Shown: positions 1-10,689 of the stretch, one piece after another
Numbering within the stretch: position 1 is the stretch's first letter
Layout: every line of letters starts with the position of its first letter
From: Cryptomeria japonica
Lineage: Eukaryota > Streptophyta > Pinopsida > Cupressales > Cupressaceae
Direction of reading: 5' to 3'
Assembly (NCBI RefSeq): GCF_030272615.1
Contig: NC_081412.1
Coordinates: 481,102,872 to 481,166,871, forward strand
DNA length: 64,000 nucleotides
Notes under the pieces: generated by a model
Seen by the model: only the letters and a program-made list of their open reading frames with translations
Told to the model about the DNA's origin: nothing
The model's database searches: none
Made by a program: the position numbers and the translations under genes

Positions 1-1782
1 CTTGATGATCAGTATATAACACAAATTCTTTAGGCAACAGGTAATGTCTCTACTTCTTCAAGGCTTGAACTATGGCATAAAATTCTTGATCATACACTGA
101 ATATCTCCTTCTAGAATCATTCAACTTTTCACTAAAATAAGCTATTTCTCTCCTTTCCTGACTTAACACTGCTCCAATTGCATTCCACTTGCATCACATT
201 CCACCTGAAATATTTTTTTGAAATCTGGTAAAGCTAACACAGGCTGCTCAATGACCTTTTGCATCAATAATTCAAAACTCTTATTTGCTCTGGTTGTATA
301 TTTGAATTCTTTCATATCTCCTCTCATTGTCTCAGTCATAGGGCTACAAACTGACCTAAAATTTCTGATAAACTTCCGGTAGAAACTAGCCAACCCATGA
401 AATGATCTTACCTCTCCAATGCTTTCTGGTGTAGGCCATTTAACAATTGCTCTTATCTTCTTAGAGTCCATCTTCAATCCATCCATAGATATCACAAATC
501 CCAAATTAACTAACTCTTCCTTCATGAAAGTACACTTCTTAAGATTTATCAGCAACTTCTCATTGCAAAACTTGTCTTAAATGCAGCAAATGCTCCTCAT
601 CTAACTTACGAAAAATAAGAATGTCATGCAAATATACATTAACAAACTTACCCAATAATTTCTTCAATGCGTCATTCATCAATCTCATGAAAGTACTTGG
701 TGCATTAGTCAACCCAAAAGGCATCACAAACCATTCATACAATCCTTCATTTGTCTTGAATGTTGTCTTCCATTCATCTCCTTCTTTGATTCTCATCTAA
801 TGATATCCACTCTTCAACTCTAATTCATGTATTATTTGGCTCCACTCAAGCAATCCATTATGTCATTCATCCTAGGCAAGGGAAACTAATACTTTACTGT
901 GATCTTGTTTATTGCTCTAGAATTGGTACACATCCTCCATTCTCCATTCTTCTTATGTGCTAACACTGTTGGTACTACACAAGGACTCAAGCTTTCCTAA
1001 ATCAAACCTTTCCTCAACAATTACTACATTTGTCTATTTAACTCTTCATTCTCTATCGATGTCACCTGGTGAGCAGCCTTGTTAAGAAAACTAGCTCCAG
1101 GAATCAGGTCCAAGCAATGATTGATTCTCCTCTCAGGAGGTAATCCATCAGGCACATTATCAGAAATTATGTCTTCATACTCTGTCAGCAAATCTTTTAT
1201 CTCCTCCTGTTCTTCTTCATTCTCTGGATTCTCATTCTTCTTAGGAACTAAGGCAAAACACACTTTCGCATGTCTCATCTCATCCAAGAATTTCTTTCCA
1301 TCCACCAAACAGATTCTAGTATTCGCACAGACTTCACTCTTCAGGGGTTCCTCCAAGGGTAACAAGGTTTTCTTCATCCTATTTGCTACAATAGTGTATA
1401 TGTTCTTTCTCCCATCATGTATTGCATGTCTATCAAACTGCCAAGGTCTACCCAAGAAATGGTAACAAATATCCATAGGCATAATATCAAACAAAACTTC
1501 ATCATGATAATTTCCAATTTTCAATTTTACCAAGCATTGCTCAACCCCTAACAACTTATGATCATCCAAAATCCATGTTATCTGATAAGGCTTAGGGTGT
1601 TTCAATCTTTTCAACTTCAATTTATCCACCATCTCTTCTAAAACAAGATTATCTAAACTACCACTACCAATAACTACTTTACAACACTTACCGGATACCT
1701 TACATCTGATCTTGAACAATTTTTTCCTCTTCAAGGTCTCTTCATCCTCTCCGGTATGACACAAGGCTCTCCTCATCATCAA
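1..1782 (-). pseudogene. Ty3/gypsy pol of element F: protease, RT, start of RNase H (degenerate)
   Basis: The protease region (1782-1024) has the fold pattern V-V-I-x-S-G-S-x-D-N-L-V and the later F-L-G-R-P-W-Q, but the catalytic Asp of the D-S-G motif reads Gly. The RT palm follows (796-560) with [13 protein letters not shown]. Its catalytic box reads Y-L-H-D instead of Y-x-D-D, losing the first metal-binding Asp. RT thumb and the first RNase H motif (V-E-C-D-A-S-G) lie in 555-163. Frames change between 1024 and 796 and near 558. The polyprotein would replicate the element in cytoplasmic particles; this copy cannot. RNase H is cut by the window edge. Confidence 0.85.
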
Positions 1783-2774
1783 CAGTTCTGCATTTCTGGT
1801 TTGCTAGTTGATCTGGTGGGACTTTCTTCTACCAATTGCATCCTCCTATTATTCTTTGTCTTCTTGCATTCGAAAGCATGATTTCCTTCTCCTCCATACT
1901 TAAAGAAAGTTCCTCTAAACACTCTCTTATATTCTCTTCTATCATCTTTTCTAAAACCCTCATTTCGGTAACCATCAAGTTCTCTTCTCCGGTAGAAATT
2001 TATATCATCCTTCCGGTATGAACTACCATCTTTGCTTACTTCCTTGTCCTTGTTCTGATATGTATAGGTTCCTCTTCCTCCGAAATATCCTCTGCCTCCT
2101 TGAAATCTTCCTCCGAAATGCCTTCCACCTCTACCTCGTTGTCTCTGCTCATGTCTTTTGTTAAACTTTTCTTCTTCTTTCAAGGCATATTGGTAAGCTT
2201 CTTCAACACTCTGCAACTTGATCAAATTTAGTTCATCATGTATAGACAACAGCAATCTATTTATATATCTTGCAACTTGTTCAATCTCATCATCGACATG
2301 TCCAAATCTGATATTCATTTTGTAGAATGCTTCGGTGCACTCCTTCACACTAGATTCTTTTTGCTTCAAGTTTTGTAACTTCCAAAATAGATTGACTTGG
2401 TAATTATTTGGCATCAACTTTGATTTCAACTTGGCAACCATCTGCTCCCATGATTTAATCTTCTCCTTACCTCTTCTTTGTCTATCAACCTACAAATGTT
2501 CCCACCAAATAGATGCATGACCTTTCAACCGGGTACATGCATACTCCACCTTTCTTTCTTCTGTATTGTTCTCAAAATCAAAATACTTCCCTATCTCTGA
2601 GATCCAATTCATTAATTCATCTGAATCCAACTTACCATCATACTCTGGTAGTGTAAAATGTGGTTTAGTGTTCGCCCTACTCCAAACCCTCAAGAACCTC
2701 TCTTCATCTGGATCGATCGTCAGTGGGTTTTCTACTTGTTCTGTTGGTGCTTCTTCTTCTTCTTCTTCGCTCAC
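1779..2774 (-). pseudogene. Ty3/gypsy gag of element F (one nonsense codon, damaged zinc knuckle)
   Basis: Capsid/nucleocapsid precursor. An acidic N-terminus (M-S-E-E-E-E) is followed by the retrotransposon gag domain (F-T-L-P-E-Y-D-G-K and S-I-W-W-E-H-L). One TAG near 2490 splits this from the rest of gag in the same reading direction. The second half has a basic Arg/Gly-rich stretch (R-G-R-G-G-R-H-F-G-G-R-F) and ends in what should be a CCHC knuckle. The first two Cys are replaced by Phe and Tyr, leaving G-N-H-A-F-E-C. Gag and the protease ORF overlap by 4 bp at 1779-1782, in different frames. Confidence 0.85.
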
Positions 2775-2994
2775 ATCTTCAATATGTCAACCTCTTCTCT
2801 AGGCGGTTTCAATAGCTTCTAACCGGACTGAAATTCCTCTTAACATTTCCATCACAACAGGGTCTACATTCCCACACACTCCACCATTCCTATTTTATCT
2901 TCACGCCAGTCCTCTACAACTGCAGGTCGGATCCACAATCCACCACCCGACAACAAAATCTTCAAGACAACGCAATCTCCAGAACGAAATATCA

Positions 2995-3005
2995 CTCTGA
3001 TACCA
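2995..3005 (-). other. Primer-binding site of element F
   Basis: The minus strand reads TGGTATCAGAG, the standard complement to the 3' end of initiator-Met tRNA. It lies 2 bp inside the LTR edge at 3008 and upstream of gag, as expected for a minus-strand element. Confidence 0.85.
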
Positions 3006-3007
3006 CC

Positions 3008-4108
3008 TGGTGCTATCACGATTAGGAGGGACCTCAATGAGATCTATCTGGACCATGCAGCAAGAGAAAACACAACGAAAGAAAGACAAGATGATGGAGG
3101 CAATGCAAACCTAAATGAATTAGATCATGAAAATTGATTACAAATAACTGGTAACATCTGGACTACGAGATTCGGCTCACTGACCTGCTACATACATGCT
3201 CAATTACAGAATCAGTCAACTCCAAACCTCTAAATCTTAAGATATATCTTCTATATTCTCCTTAATGAATTATGATGCTTAATTACATTGATTTATATTC
3301 TCAAGAGAGATCTGTGTCGACCCAAGAGGGATCAAACAACGATGAAGATGACGAAACGTGCAAAACCACCAGGTTGACCTTCACCAATGAAAATCGAAAG
3401 GAAGAAGTGAGGATCAAAGGGAAGGTCGGTCACACTCCAAGGAACATCGGAATCAACGAACTGAAGCTCTACAAGCTACAGAAAGGATCCGCAAGATACA
3501 CTAATAGCAAATAGGTCCAAGCGGTTCTGGTGTTCTAGGCCATAAAACTATCCTGGAATCCAAAAGCAATAAATTGCTAGAAAATGATCCAAACATCCTA
3601 TGGCTGATGAATAAGGAAGGTAATCGTGATTACAAGACAAATCCCGCTCCGCAAGATCCGGTGAGAAAATGCACGAAAATGCAAAAAGAAATGTTGAAAC
3701 TGCAAAACAAAAAACAAATTGAAAAGAAATGTTTTTGGTTGATGCAAGATTGCCAAGAACCGAGGATGCTCCTGCATTAGTGAAACTTGCCTTTTAGATA
3801 GATATTTAAATAAATATTGATCTATTTAAATGTGAGAGGGATTTAATAAAATGTGGAAAGGGAATTTAATCAAATAAATAATATTTATTTAAATAATAGT
3901 CTGAATTTGGCTATATGAATTAAATCAAATAAATTGAATAACTTATTTAATTAATAGAAGAAAGGGGTGAATTAATTAAATTAATAAATTAATAATTGTA
4001 AAATGGATGATAGATTAATTAAATGAAAATTTAATTAATAGCTAGATGGAGGATAATTCAATAAATATAAAATTCATTTAATCAGGTGGACAGAAATAGG
4101 TGTCTATA
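3008..4108 (-). repeat. 5' LTR of element F
   Basis: About 1.1 kb. On the minus strand it ends in CA two bases before the primer-binding site and begins TATAGACACC. Comparison with the LTR start TGTATACACC of element E suggests an original TG whose G has become A. The U3-like part (3790-4080) is very AT-rich with TTAAT motifs. Only one LTR is in the window, so its length rests on the terminal motifs. Short ORFs inside it (3272-3780) look like chance. Confidence 0.7.
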
Positions 4109-5421
4109 GTACTTAAGTTTAGTTGTTTCGTCTTAAGTAAAATAAGAATTTGGAGGTAGGTTATAAGTAACTGAGTAGCTTTGGGTGGGAACTCAATAGC
4201 TCTGAGTAGCTATAGATTGAAAACAAACCAAAACCTAGTACAAAAGAAACCCCAAACAAAACCTTCATATCATAGATAGCTTTAGACACCACCCAAGTTG
4301 ACATTTTAATGAATTGAATGGTGTGGGTAATGTGACATACAATCACCCTATACATTAAAGATAATTGCACTCCAAAATAAGGTCCTCATCCTCCCTTGCT
4401 AGAGGGGTATCATTGATAAACAAAGTGGAATAGTAATGAAATATCTCTCTTGAAATCATCTTGAAAGAAGAGAGTTGATTCCCCTCAAGTAACTTAAGAG
4501 AGGTAATGATAATTCCTTGCCTTTCATCTATCCCTAACAGAGTTATGGAAAAATGTAGTGTTTATATGTCCTCTTTGTAACTAGTTAATATGAGACTTCT
4601 ACTTCTAGAATATTTCTTCATGCAATTATCATTCCTCCAAATATTTCACAACTACTGCTTCTTCTTGAAAGGCTTCCTCTTTTAAACCATGATCGTGGAT
4701 CTATGAGTGATGCCATCCAAGTGAGATTGGGAAGCTACTTTATCCATGAAAACATTTCCATAGCACTACATATTCCATAATTTTAACTTGAATCCTTTTG
4801 GCAGATGACTACATTGTTGTCCTAAAAGTAGGCTTCTCTATGAACCACCATTTTGAAACAAAATCCTATAAAGAAGAGTATTGAAGCCACATAAGTTGGA
4901 CTTTGAAAGAATGATTTTTAGAGGTTCTAAAGAAAGTAGTTGAAAGTTGATTGGCCAATGATTTGAGCCTTTCTAATCAAGGATCTTTGAGTTAATGGTC
5001 CAAATATCTCAAACCCAAAAATTAGACACAAGGAACATCTAACCTCTTAAATATAGCATCTGCACCCCGTCTCCTATTATTCCAAGTAAGCGTCCCATTA
5101 GATGGATTTGTGTCAACTAAATTCAAAATATCTATATTATCCCTCAATATCTTGGAAGAATGCTCAAGTGTGAAAACACCTCCCCTCTTTTCCTCTATAC
5201 TTGAAACAACATTGAAATTCCCTACTAGGATCCAAGGAAGATAAGGGGCTAGGGACCTAACCATCCTAATATGAGACTAGATAAAATTCTTTCTAGAGAG
5301 ATAAGTCGAAGCATGTACATTGGTGAGGAGATTAACTTCACCTGATTCTAAACATGAGGCAACCATAGGCATCAAAGATCTACTATAAATCCACCACATA
5401 GGAACAACTTTGTGTGGGTCT
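4109..5421 (-). pseudogene. LINE A ORF2 fragment: endonuclease C-terminal part to N-terminal RT region
   Basis: The part from 5421 to 5022 translates to the second half of a plant L1 endonuclease: P-M-W-W-I-Y-S-R-S, then P-W-I-L-V-G-N-F-N-V-V-S-S (catalytic G-D-F-N Asp read as Asn), E-K-R-G-G, T-W-N-N-R-R and a K-R-L-D motif. From 5020 to about 4160 the frame shifts repeatedly, but the linker before the RT is recognisable, including F-F-H-N-S-like and Y-Y-S-T-L-F-like pieces. The first half of the domain lies 18.7 kb away at 24141-24330, separated by element B. The left edge meets the LTR of element F. Confidence 0.75.
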
Positions 5422-6999
5422 TGTAACACCCCGCCAGGAAACCCCAAAGGGATTAAACTAAAACACTTGAAAAAAGAGTGTAAATATTTTTTTTTTTAAC
5501 TTTAATAAACTAAATGATGCATTAAGATAAACATTACATTTAATTTGCACAAACGGAAGGCTTAACTTAAACTCCTAAAGGGTTTCCCAACATGGTTTAC
5601 ATAATTAAACTAAACATTGCTAAAGTTTAATTAATCCACTTAAGATAATTTAATCATAAAGACTCAATTACACTATACAATGATTATTTCATACAACTGC
5701 ATGTGATAACATTAACATCTCTATGTTTCATTCATGATGATACTTTCCATTACATTACATTAGTGATTCTAATAAAAGATATACATTTAACCATCTAATC
5801 CTCATCAATACATTTCTTTTACATTACAAGATTGAAATAATAGTACATTGCACTTAACCACTAAGTCTCGTAAGAATACACAATGTTTACATTAAAATTG
5901 CATCTTTCCATGAAAGCATACATGACAAATAATACAACTAACCATATAAGGTCCAAGATTTACAAAGATGATCCAAGAAGACAAATACGATCAACTAGAA
6001 ATACGAGATGCTCAAATCCAAAAGAGCAACTAGAACACCTGTGAAGCCAACTCCTATAAGAAGGAACAAACATGCCTAATGGAAAGTGGCACTACCACCT
6101 GACCATGTGGCTCAAAAAGAACCACCCCACCATGCTAGGAGATAGAAATAAGACCCACTAGAAAACTACAAGGTATGCACACATGGTCTAAACATGACAT
6201 CAAGAATCTCACATGAAGCATATACTCACAAACATGACTCCATAGCAAAACACGTGATATCAACAAGGCTACACGCTAGTGACCATAAGGTAAGAGTGTC
6301 ATCACATAGATTGGAATGGTTATCTTGGCAAGCCTCCATAGGCCCTGACCCCCATCTTGGGTTATCCTGGTAGCCTCTCCCGAACCTCCAGCCCCATCCA
6401 AGTCTCATGCGGACCCAAACAATCCTTTCGTGAGGACAAGGTTGTTGGTTTGCCATTCCAAGCCTTCCCACTGCATCCTGAGTCTGTACTAGCACTCAAC
6501 CATGAGTGGGGTATAATTATCTGAATTAATGTTTAATCTACCCAACCCCTAATATATGTTTAGGTTATCACTTAATTATCCAACTTTCGAGGGGTTATCT
6601 TGCTAACCTCTTTGGGCACAGCCCCCACTCGAAAGCCACTCTTCCTTATGACACTACACAAAATTCCCAAAAGAAATCCAAGGCAAATGTAACAAAACCA
6701 ATTTACAAAGGGAATTCAAGACAACTGAGAAAGAACTTGGTCATACAAGCCCTTGCATAAAAGTTTAGCCAACTGGAAAAACACAGTCTACTCACGAGAC
6801 ATGACCAAAAAGAAAAGACAACATGAAATGTTTAATTTCCACATATAACTAAAGGACTTGCAAAATAACTTAAATACAAAAACAATCTGAAACAAAACAA
6901 CACCATCATTTATAACAGAATAAGTATTTATTTTCTCTCCTTCTAATTCAAAGTTGACAAAGTTTCTAAATTTCTTAGTCTCAAAATAAATCATTTATT

Positions 7000-7002
<3 letters not shown>
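5422..7002. repeat. Left arm of element B, non-coding
   Basis: About 1.6 kb from the TG terminus to the TA microsatellite where LINE C sits. It is AT-rich, with a GC-richer patch at about 6300-6480. Only short chance ORFs were found and no domain was recognised. Confidence 0.6.

Positions 7003-7032
<30 letters not shown>
7003..7032. repeat. (AT)n microsatellite at the 3' junction of LINE C
   Basis: Roughly 15 AT dinucleotides follow directly after the LINE 3' terminus (minus strand ...TTTTATCGATCA). It could be the LINE tail, part of the target, or both; a second TA tract sits at the 5' junction. Confidence 0.9.
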
Positions 7033-7034
<2 letters not shown>

Positions 7035-9983
7035 ATCGATAAAAGGTTGAGGCCAAAGAATTTTATTAATTTAAAAATACATAGATTTACATTTACACCT
7101 CCATTCGGTGTGGGCACCGGTATGAAAGAATGGGGGGAAGAAAACCTCCGGTCTAGCACAGATCCTTCAAGGATCAGAAAAATTAAGAATGCAATACAAA
7201 ATGGAGATGCAAGATCACAAAAGAAACTTGTCCCAAATAATGAAGATAGTGTTTAGAAATCCTCTGTGCGAAGTTGAGCAACCGGTTGCCCATCTCTTGG
7301 GGTGATGTTGCCATTTGTGGGCGGCAATTCTTACAATTCCTGAATCACATGGTTAAGCATGCTCTATTCCTTATGCTGCACAAAATCTTGAGAAAATCTT
7401 TCTCCAAAATGTTAGGACAAGGAAAACCGAACAGGAAACTTATACAATATATCATACCTGCCTGGATGGTCACCCTGTTAAGATACACAGCTCAAAATAT
7501 TAGTCTCAAAAGGAACAAACTCCAAATACATAATGCGAGAATGATTACCCATCGAAGAGCATAAAATCAATAAATATTTACGAGGCAAATTCCATAAATG
7601 TTTCTACATAGGGATCGCTCGGAGCTACCATCCTAAGAAAATGGTTCGAGAGCCATCAAGGCCCTTATTGAGTGTAATGGGAAAGCTTTAAGTATATCAA
7701 GCATGCCCTTAAGAATTTTGGTAAATCCTTGAAACTTCAACCAACATCAGAAACCTAAAAGTTATCGCCCAAACCAAAGCCATCGGATGAACACATTAAA
7801 CTCTCCCCGAAATATCTAGTTTTACCGAAATGGTACACCTGTTGAATCAAAGAGACTTGTCGATGATTCATCGATAAGATGATTTATCGAATAGCCTTGG
7901 GCCTCGATGAACTTCAAAAGGGACTTATCGAGAGCATTATTTTCATCGATAGAAGGGATATCGAGGAAACCAAAGGAGGTTTCATCGATGAAGCAAGGCT
8001 ACCGAAGAAACTATGGTATCGATCACTGAAGAAGATAGTTCTACTGAAATGATGAGATCGAAGAAACTGGGGAAGGTTTCATCGATAGGACAATTCGAGA
8101 GAAGAAGGGTGTTGAAGAGATACTAAGGATATTGGCCGACAATGACAGTTTCATCGAAAGGCAAAGGGTCAATAAAACATAAGAGATTTTCATCAATATG
8201 AAAAGGGTATCTAGGGAAAGGGAGCATCGATGAGCTCTAAAGGGACTCATCGAAAGCAATGATTCCCCGGAAAGAGGATATCAAAGAAAGCAGAGATGGT
8301 TTTCGTTGATGGGAAAAGGCTTCCAAGGAAATAATACCCTCGGCGCAACATGAAGGAAGCTTACCGAAAGAAGCGTTCTTATCGAAAGAATGATATCAAT
8401 CAAACAGAAGGAGGCTACATTGATTAAAGATATCGATAAGAATATGAGTTTCGAGGCTAAAAGGCAAGTTACCGATGTGTGGTTTTACCGATCCAACTTT
8501 ATCGAGGAGGGTTACTGATGAGCTCATTTATGAAAAAATGAAATCATCAAAAGAAAGATGACCTCGATGAAAGAATAGACCCATTCATCGAAGGAGTGTA
8601 GTGATGTCGATAGAGAAGGTGTTTCGATGGAAGGATAAAGGAAGTCACCAAAGCCCAAGGTTTCTACGACATAAAGATATCCGGATTCAAATAGGATCGA
8701 TGAGACTCAACGATGTCTCATCAATATAGAAGGGCCATCGAAGAAAGGAAATGCCAATGAAATTCAAACAGGACTATCGAAGATGAAAATTTCATCGACA
8801 AAAGATATCGAGGAAAGCGGAGATGGTTTTCATCGTTGGGAAAAGGTGTATCGAGGACATAATACCATCAGTACTAAGGGACTCACCGAAAGAAACGTTC
8901 TCATTGAAAGAAAAAGTTCGATCAAACAAAAAATAAGTTACATCGACAAAAGATATCAATGAGGAGATAGGTTTCGAGGAGGCTAAAAGGCCTGTCTCTG
9001 ATATACGTTGTTTCACCGATACCACTTTATTGGTGGAAGATGATAGGAGAGGATGGAAAGGCTTCGGTGAGACAATAGATCCATTCATCAATGGGCATAG
9101 TGATATCGATGGAAGAGGTATTTTGGTGGAAAATTAAAGGAGGTCACCGAAGCCCAAGGTTTCTTCGACATAAAGATATCCAGATTCAAATAGTATCAAT
9201 GAGACCCAACGATGTCTCATCAATATAGAAGGGCCATCAAAGAAAGGAAACGCCGATGAACTTCAAAGGGGACTCATCAAAGATAGTAAATCCATCGACA
9301 AAAGATATTGAGGAAAGTGGAGAGGTTTTCATCAATGGGAAAAGGCCTTCGAGGAGATAATACCAACTGTGCATGGGGACTTCACTGAAAGAAATGTTCT
9401 CATTGAAAGGAAAAGGTTGATCAAACAAAAAGAAGTTACATCGACAAAAGATATCGATGAGGAAATAGGTTTCGAGGAGGCTAAAGAGCATGTCTCTGAT
9501 ATGTGTTGTTTCGCCAATACAACTTTATTGGTGGAAGACGACAAGAGAGGATAAAGAAAGGCTTCGGTGAGACAATAGATCCATTCATCGACGAGGCATA
9601 GTAGTATCGATGGAAGAAGTATTTCAGTGGAAAACTAAAAGAGGTTGCCAAAGCCCAAGGTTTCTTCGACATAAAACTTGATGGATATCAGATAGGTAAT
9701 GATGAGGAGGCAGCCCTAGCGACCGAATACAGTATTTCGATGAATGAAGGAAATACTTGATCGAAGTGATATTCGAAACAATAGCGATAGTTAACGATTA
9801 TGTGTTGAAAAGACAATATTTAAACCAAATGATTTCCTGAGTATCTATACGAAAATACAGGGGGCAAAAAGAAAAATAAATAAGGGGGTTAAAATAGAGT
9901 CTGGGCAGGAGAAACATAAGGGGATGAAAGGAGGAACATGCTAATGACCACTTAGGACATGAAAAACAAAAGAGGGGGTTGCC
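7033..9983 (-). other. 3' UTR of LINE C (about 2.95 kb) with internal tandem repeats
   Basis: This spans from the ORF2 stop near 9984 to the LINE 3' terminus at 7033. The terminal part holds a minus-strand AATAAAATTC motif near 7055, typical of LINE 3' ends. The central 7850-9740 part is dense in ATCGA and carries three long tandem units. The part at 7080-7850 shows no clear repeat or coding signal. Assignment to the LINE rests on continuity between the RNase H stop and the LINE-like terminus, with no junction seen between them. Confidence 0.6.
8222..9740. repeat. Three tandem units of about 500-530 bp, ATCGA-rich
   Basis: Landmarks recur at near-constant spacing. ATAATACC is at about 8330, 8859 and 9357. 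CGACATAAAGATATCC-like words are at about 8666 and 9168, with a diverged copy near 9667. GGAAAGNGGAGA followed by GGGAAAAGG occurs in each unit. Units share ATCGA/TCATCGA words every 15-30 bp, and the preceding 7850-8220 has the same words in less regular form, perhaps a fourth diverged unit. ORFs inside are low-complexity and show no domain. Confidence 0.75.
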
Positions 9984-10152
9984 TTAAGGTGGCATAGACA
10001 GGAGATTGATGCCATCAGCTCCCAAGTTGGCCAACTCATCCGCTCTCTTATTTCCCTCCCTATAGATATGATTGACTGTGAACCTATCAAAATCTCTACA
10101 CAAGTCAAGAGATTTTGACAACAAAGTATTTAGTCTCCAATTAGGCATAATA
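9984..10152 (-). pseudogene. LINE C ORF2, C-terminal end of RNase H
   Basis: The minus strand encodes M-P-N-W-R-L-N-T-L-L-S-K followed by N-H-I-Y-R-E-G-N-K-R-A-D-E-L-A-N, the last RNase H block with its final catalytic Asp, then a stop at 9984. It is the continuation of the RNase H that ends at 16218. Removing D and one duplication (6,070 bp) puts both parts in the same frame. Confidence 0.85.
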
Positions 10153-10469
10153 TGTAGGATTTGAGAAATACAAATCCACAGCACCCAAAGAAACCTGCAT
10201 GCAAGAAACCTGTCACAGAGAAAGAGAGAGAACGAATACAAGGGTTTTGGCTCTGACAAAGAGAAAAGATTTATTATCAAAGAAAAATGAATCAAGAGAA
10301 TGAATAATACAAGAGATCAATCGTTATAAAGAAGATCAACACCAAAAGGAAAACCTAACCCTAAGGTGTGTGCATTTAATAATTAAATATTAATTATTAA
10401 ATGACTAATATGTGCATAAAGGGAAATCTTAAGAGGAGAGTAAAGTTAATTAATTACTTTACTCTAACA
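10153..10469 (-). repeat. 3' LTR of copia D
   Basis: 317 bp; plus-strand TGTAGGATTT...TCTAACA. A short inverted AT motif (TTAATAATTAAATATTAATTATTAA) lies near 10375-10400. About 4 substitutions relative to the 5' LTR. Confidence 0.95.
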
Positions 10470-10481
10470 CCCCCCCTTAAG
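10470..10481 (-). other. Polypurine tract of copia D
   Basis: The minus strand reads CTTAAGGGGGGG directly before the LTR start TGTTAGAG, the expected position for plus-strand priming. Confidence 0.85.
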
Positions 10482-10689
10482 ATGAGCTACAATGCAGCTA
10501 CAAACAATGCAGAAGAAAGCAAAGGAACTACAATGCAAAAGAGGGTCCCGGCAACAAGGCCTAATCAAGTACCCTAATACAAGAAATCTCTCTAAAGCGG
10601 AGTAAAGGAGAAAACCCAGTGGGAAAAAAATCCTCTCCAAAAAAAGATACTGAATCATGCTGAAAAGAAAACATGAAGGAAGGAAGGCC

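Larger units (their letters stand above)
1..4108 (-). mobile_element. Ty3/gypsy LTR retrotransposon F, partial
   Basis: Read right to left, the order is 5' LTR, initiator-Met tRNA primer-binding site, gag, protease, reverse transcriptase and start of RNase H. The element then leaves the window on the left, so integrase and 3' LTR are not visible and no target-site duplication can be tested. The right edge (4108) abuts reverse-transcriptase sequence of LINE A, which suggests F inserted into it. Several frameshifts and stops, plus lost catalytic residues in protease and RT, make it a dead copy. Confidence 0.85.

Noticed and set aside
3272-3780. Two small plus-strand ORFs as genes
   Set aside because: They lie inside the LTR of element F and have no recognisable domain.
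7850-9740. Minus-strand open frames rich in Ser/Leu/Phe within the ATCGA repeats
   Set aside because: They follow the tandem repeat, shift between units and show no domain.
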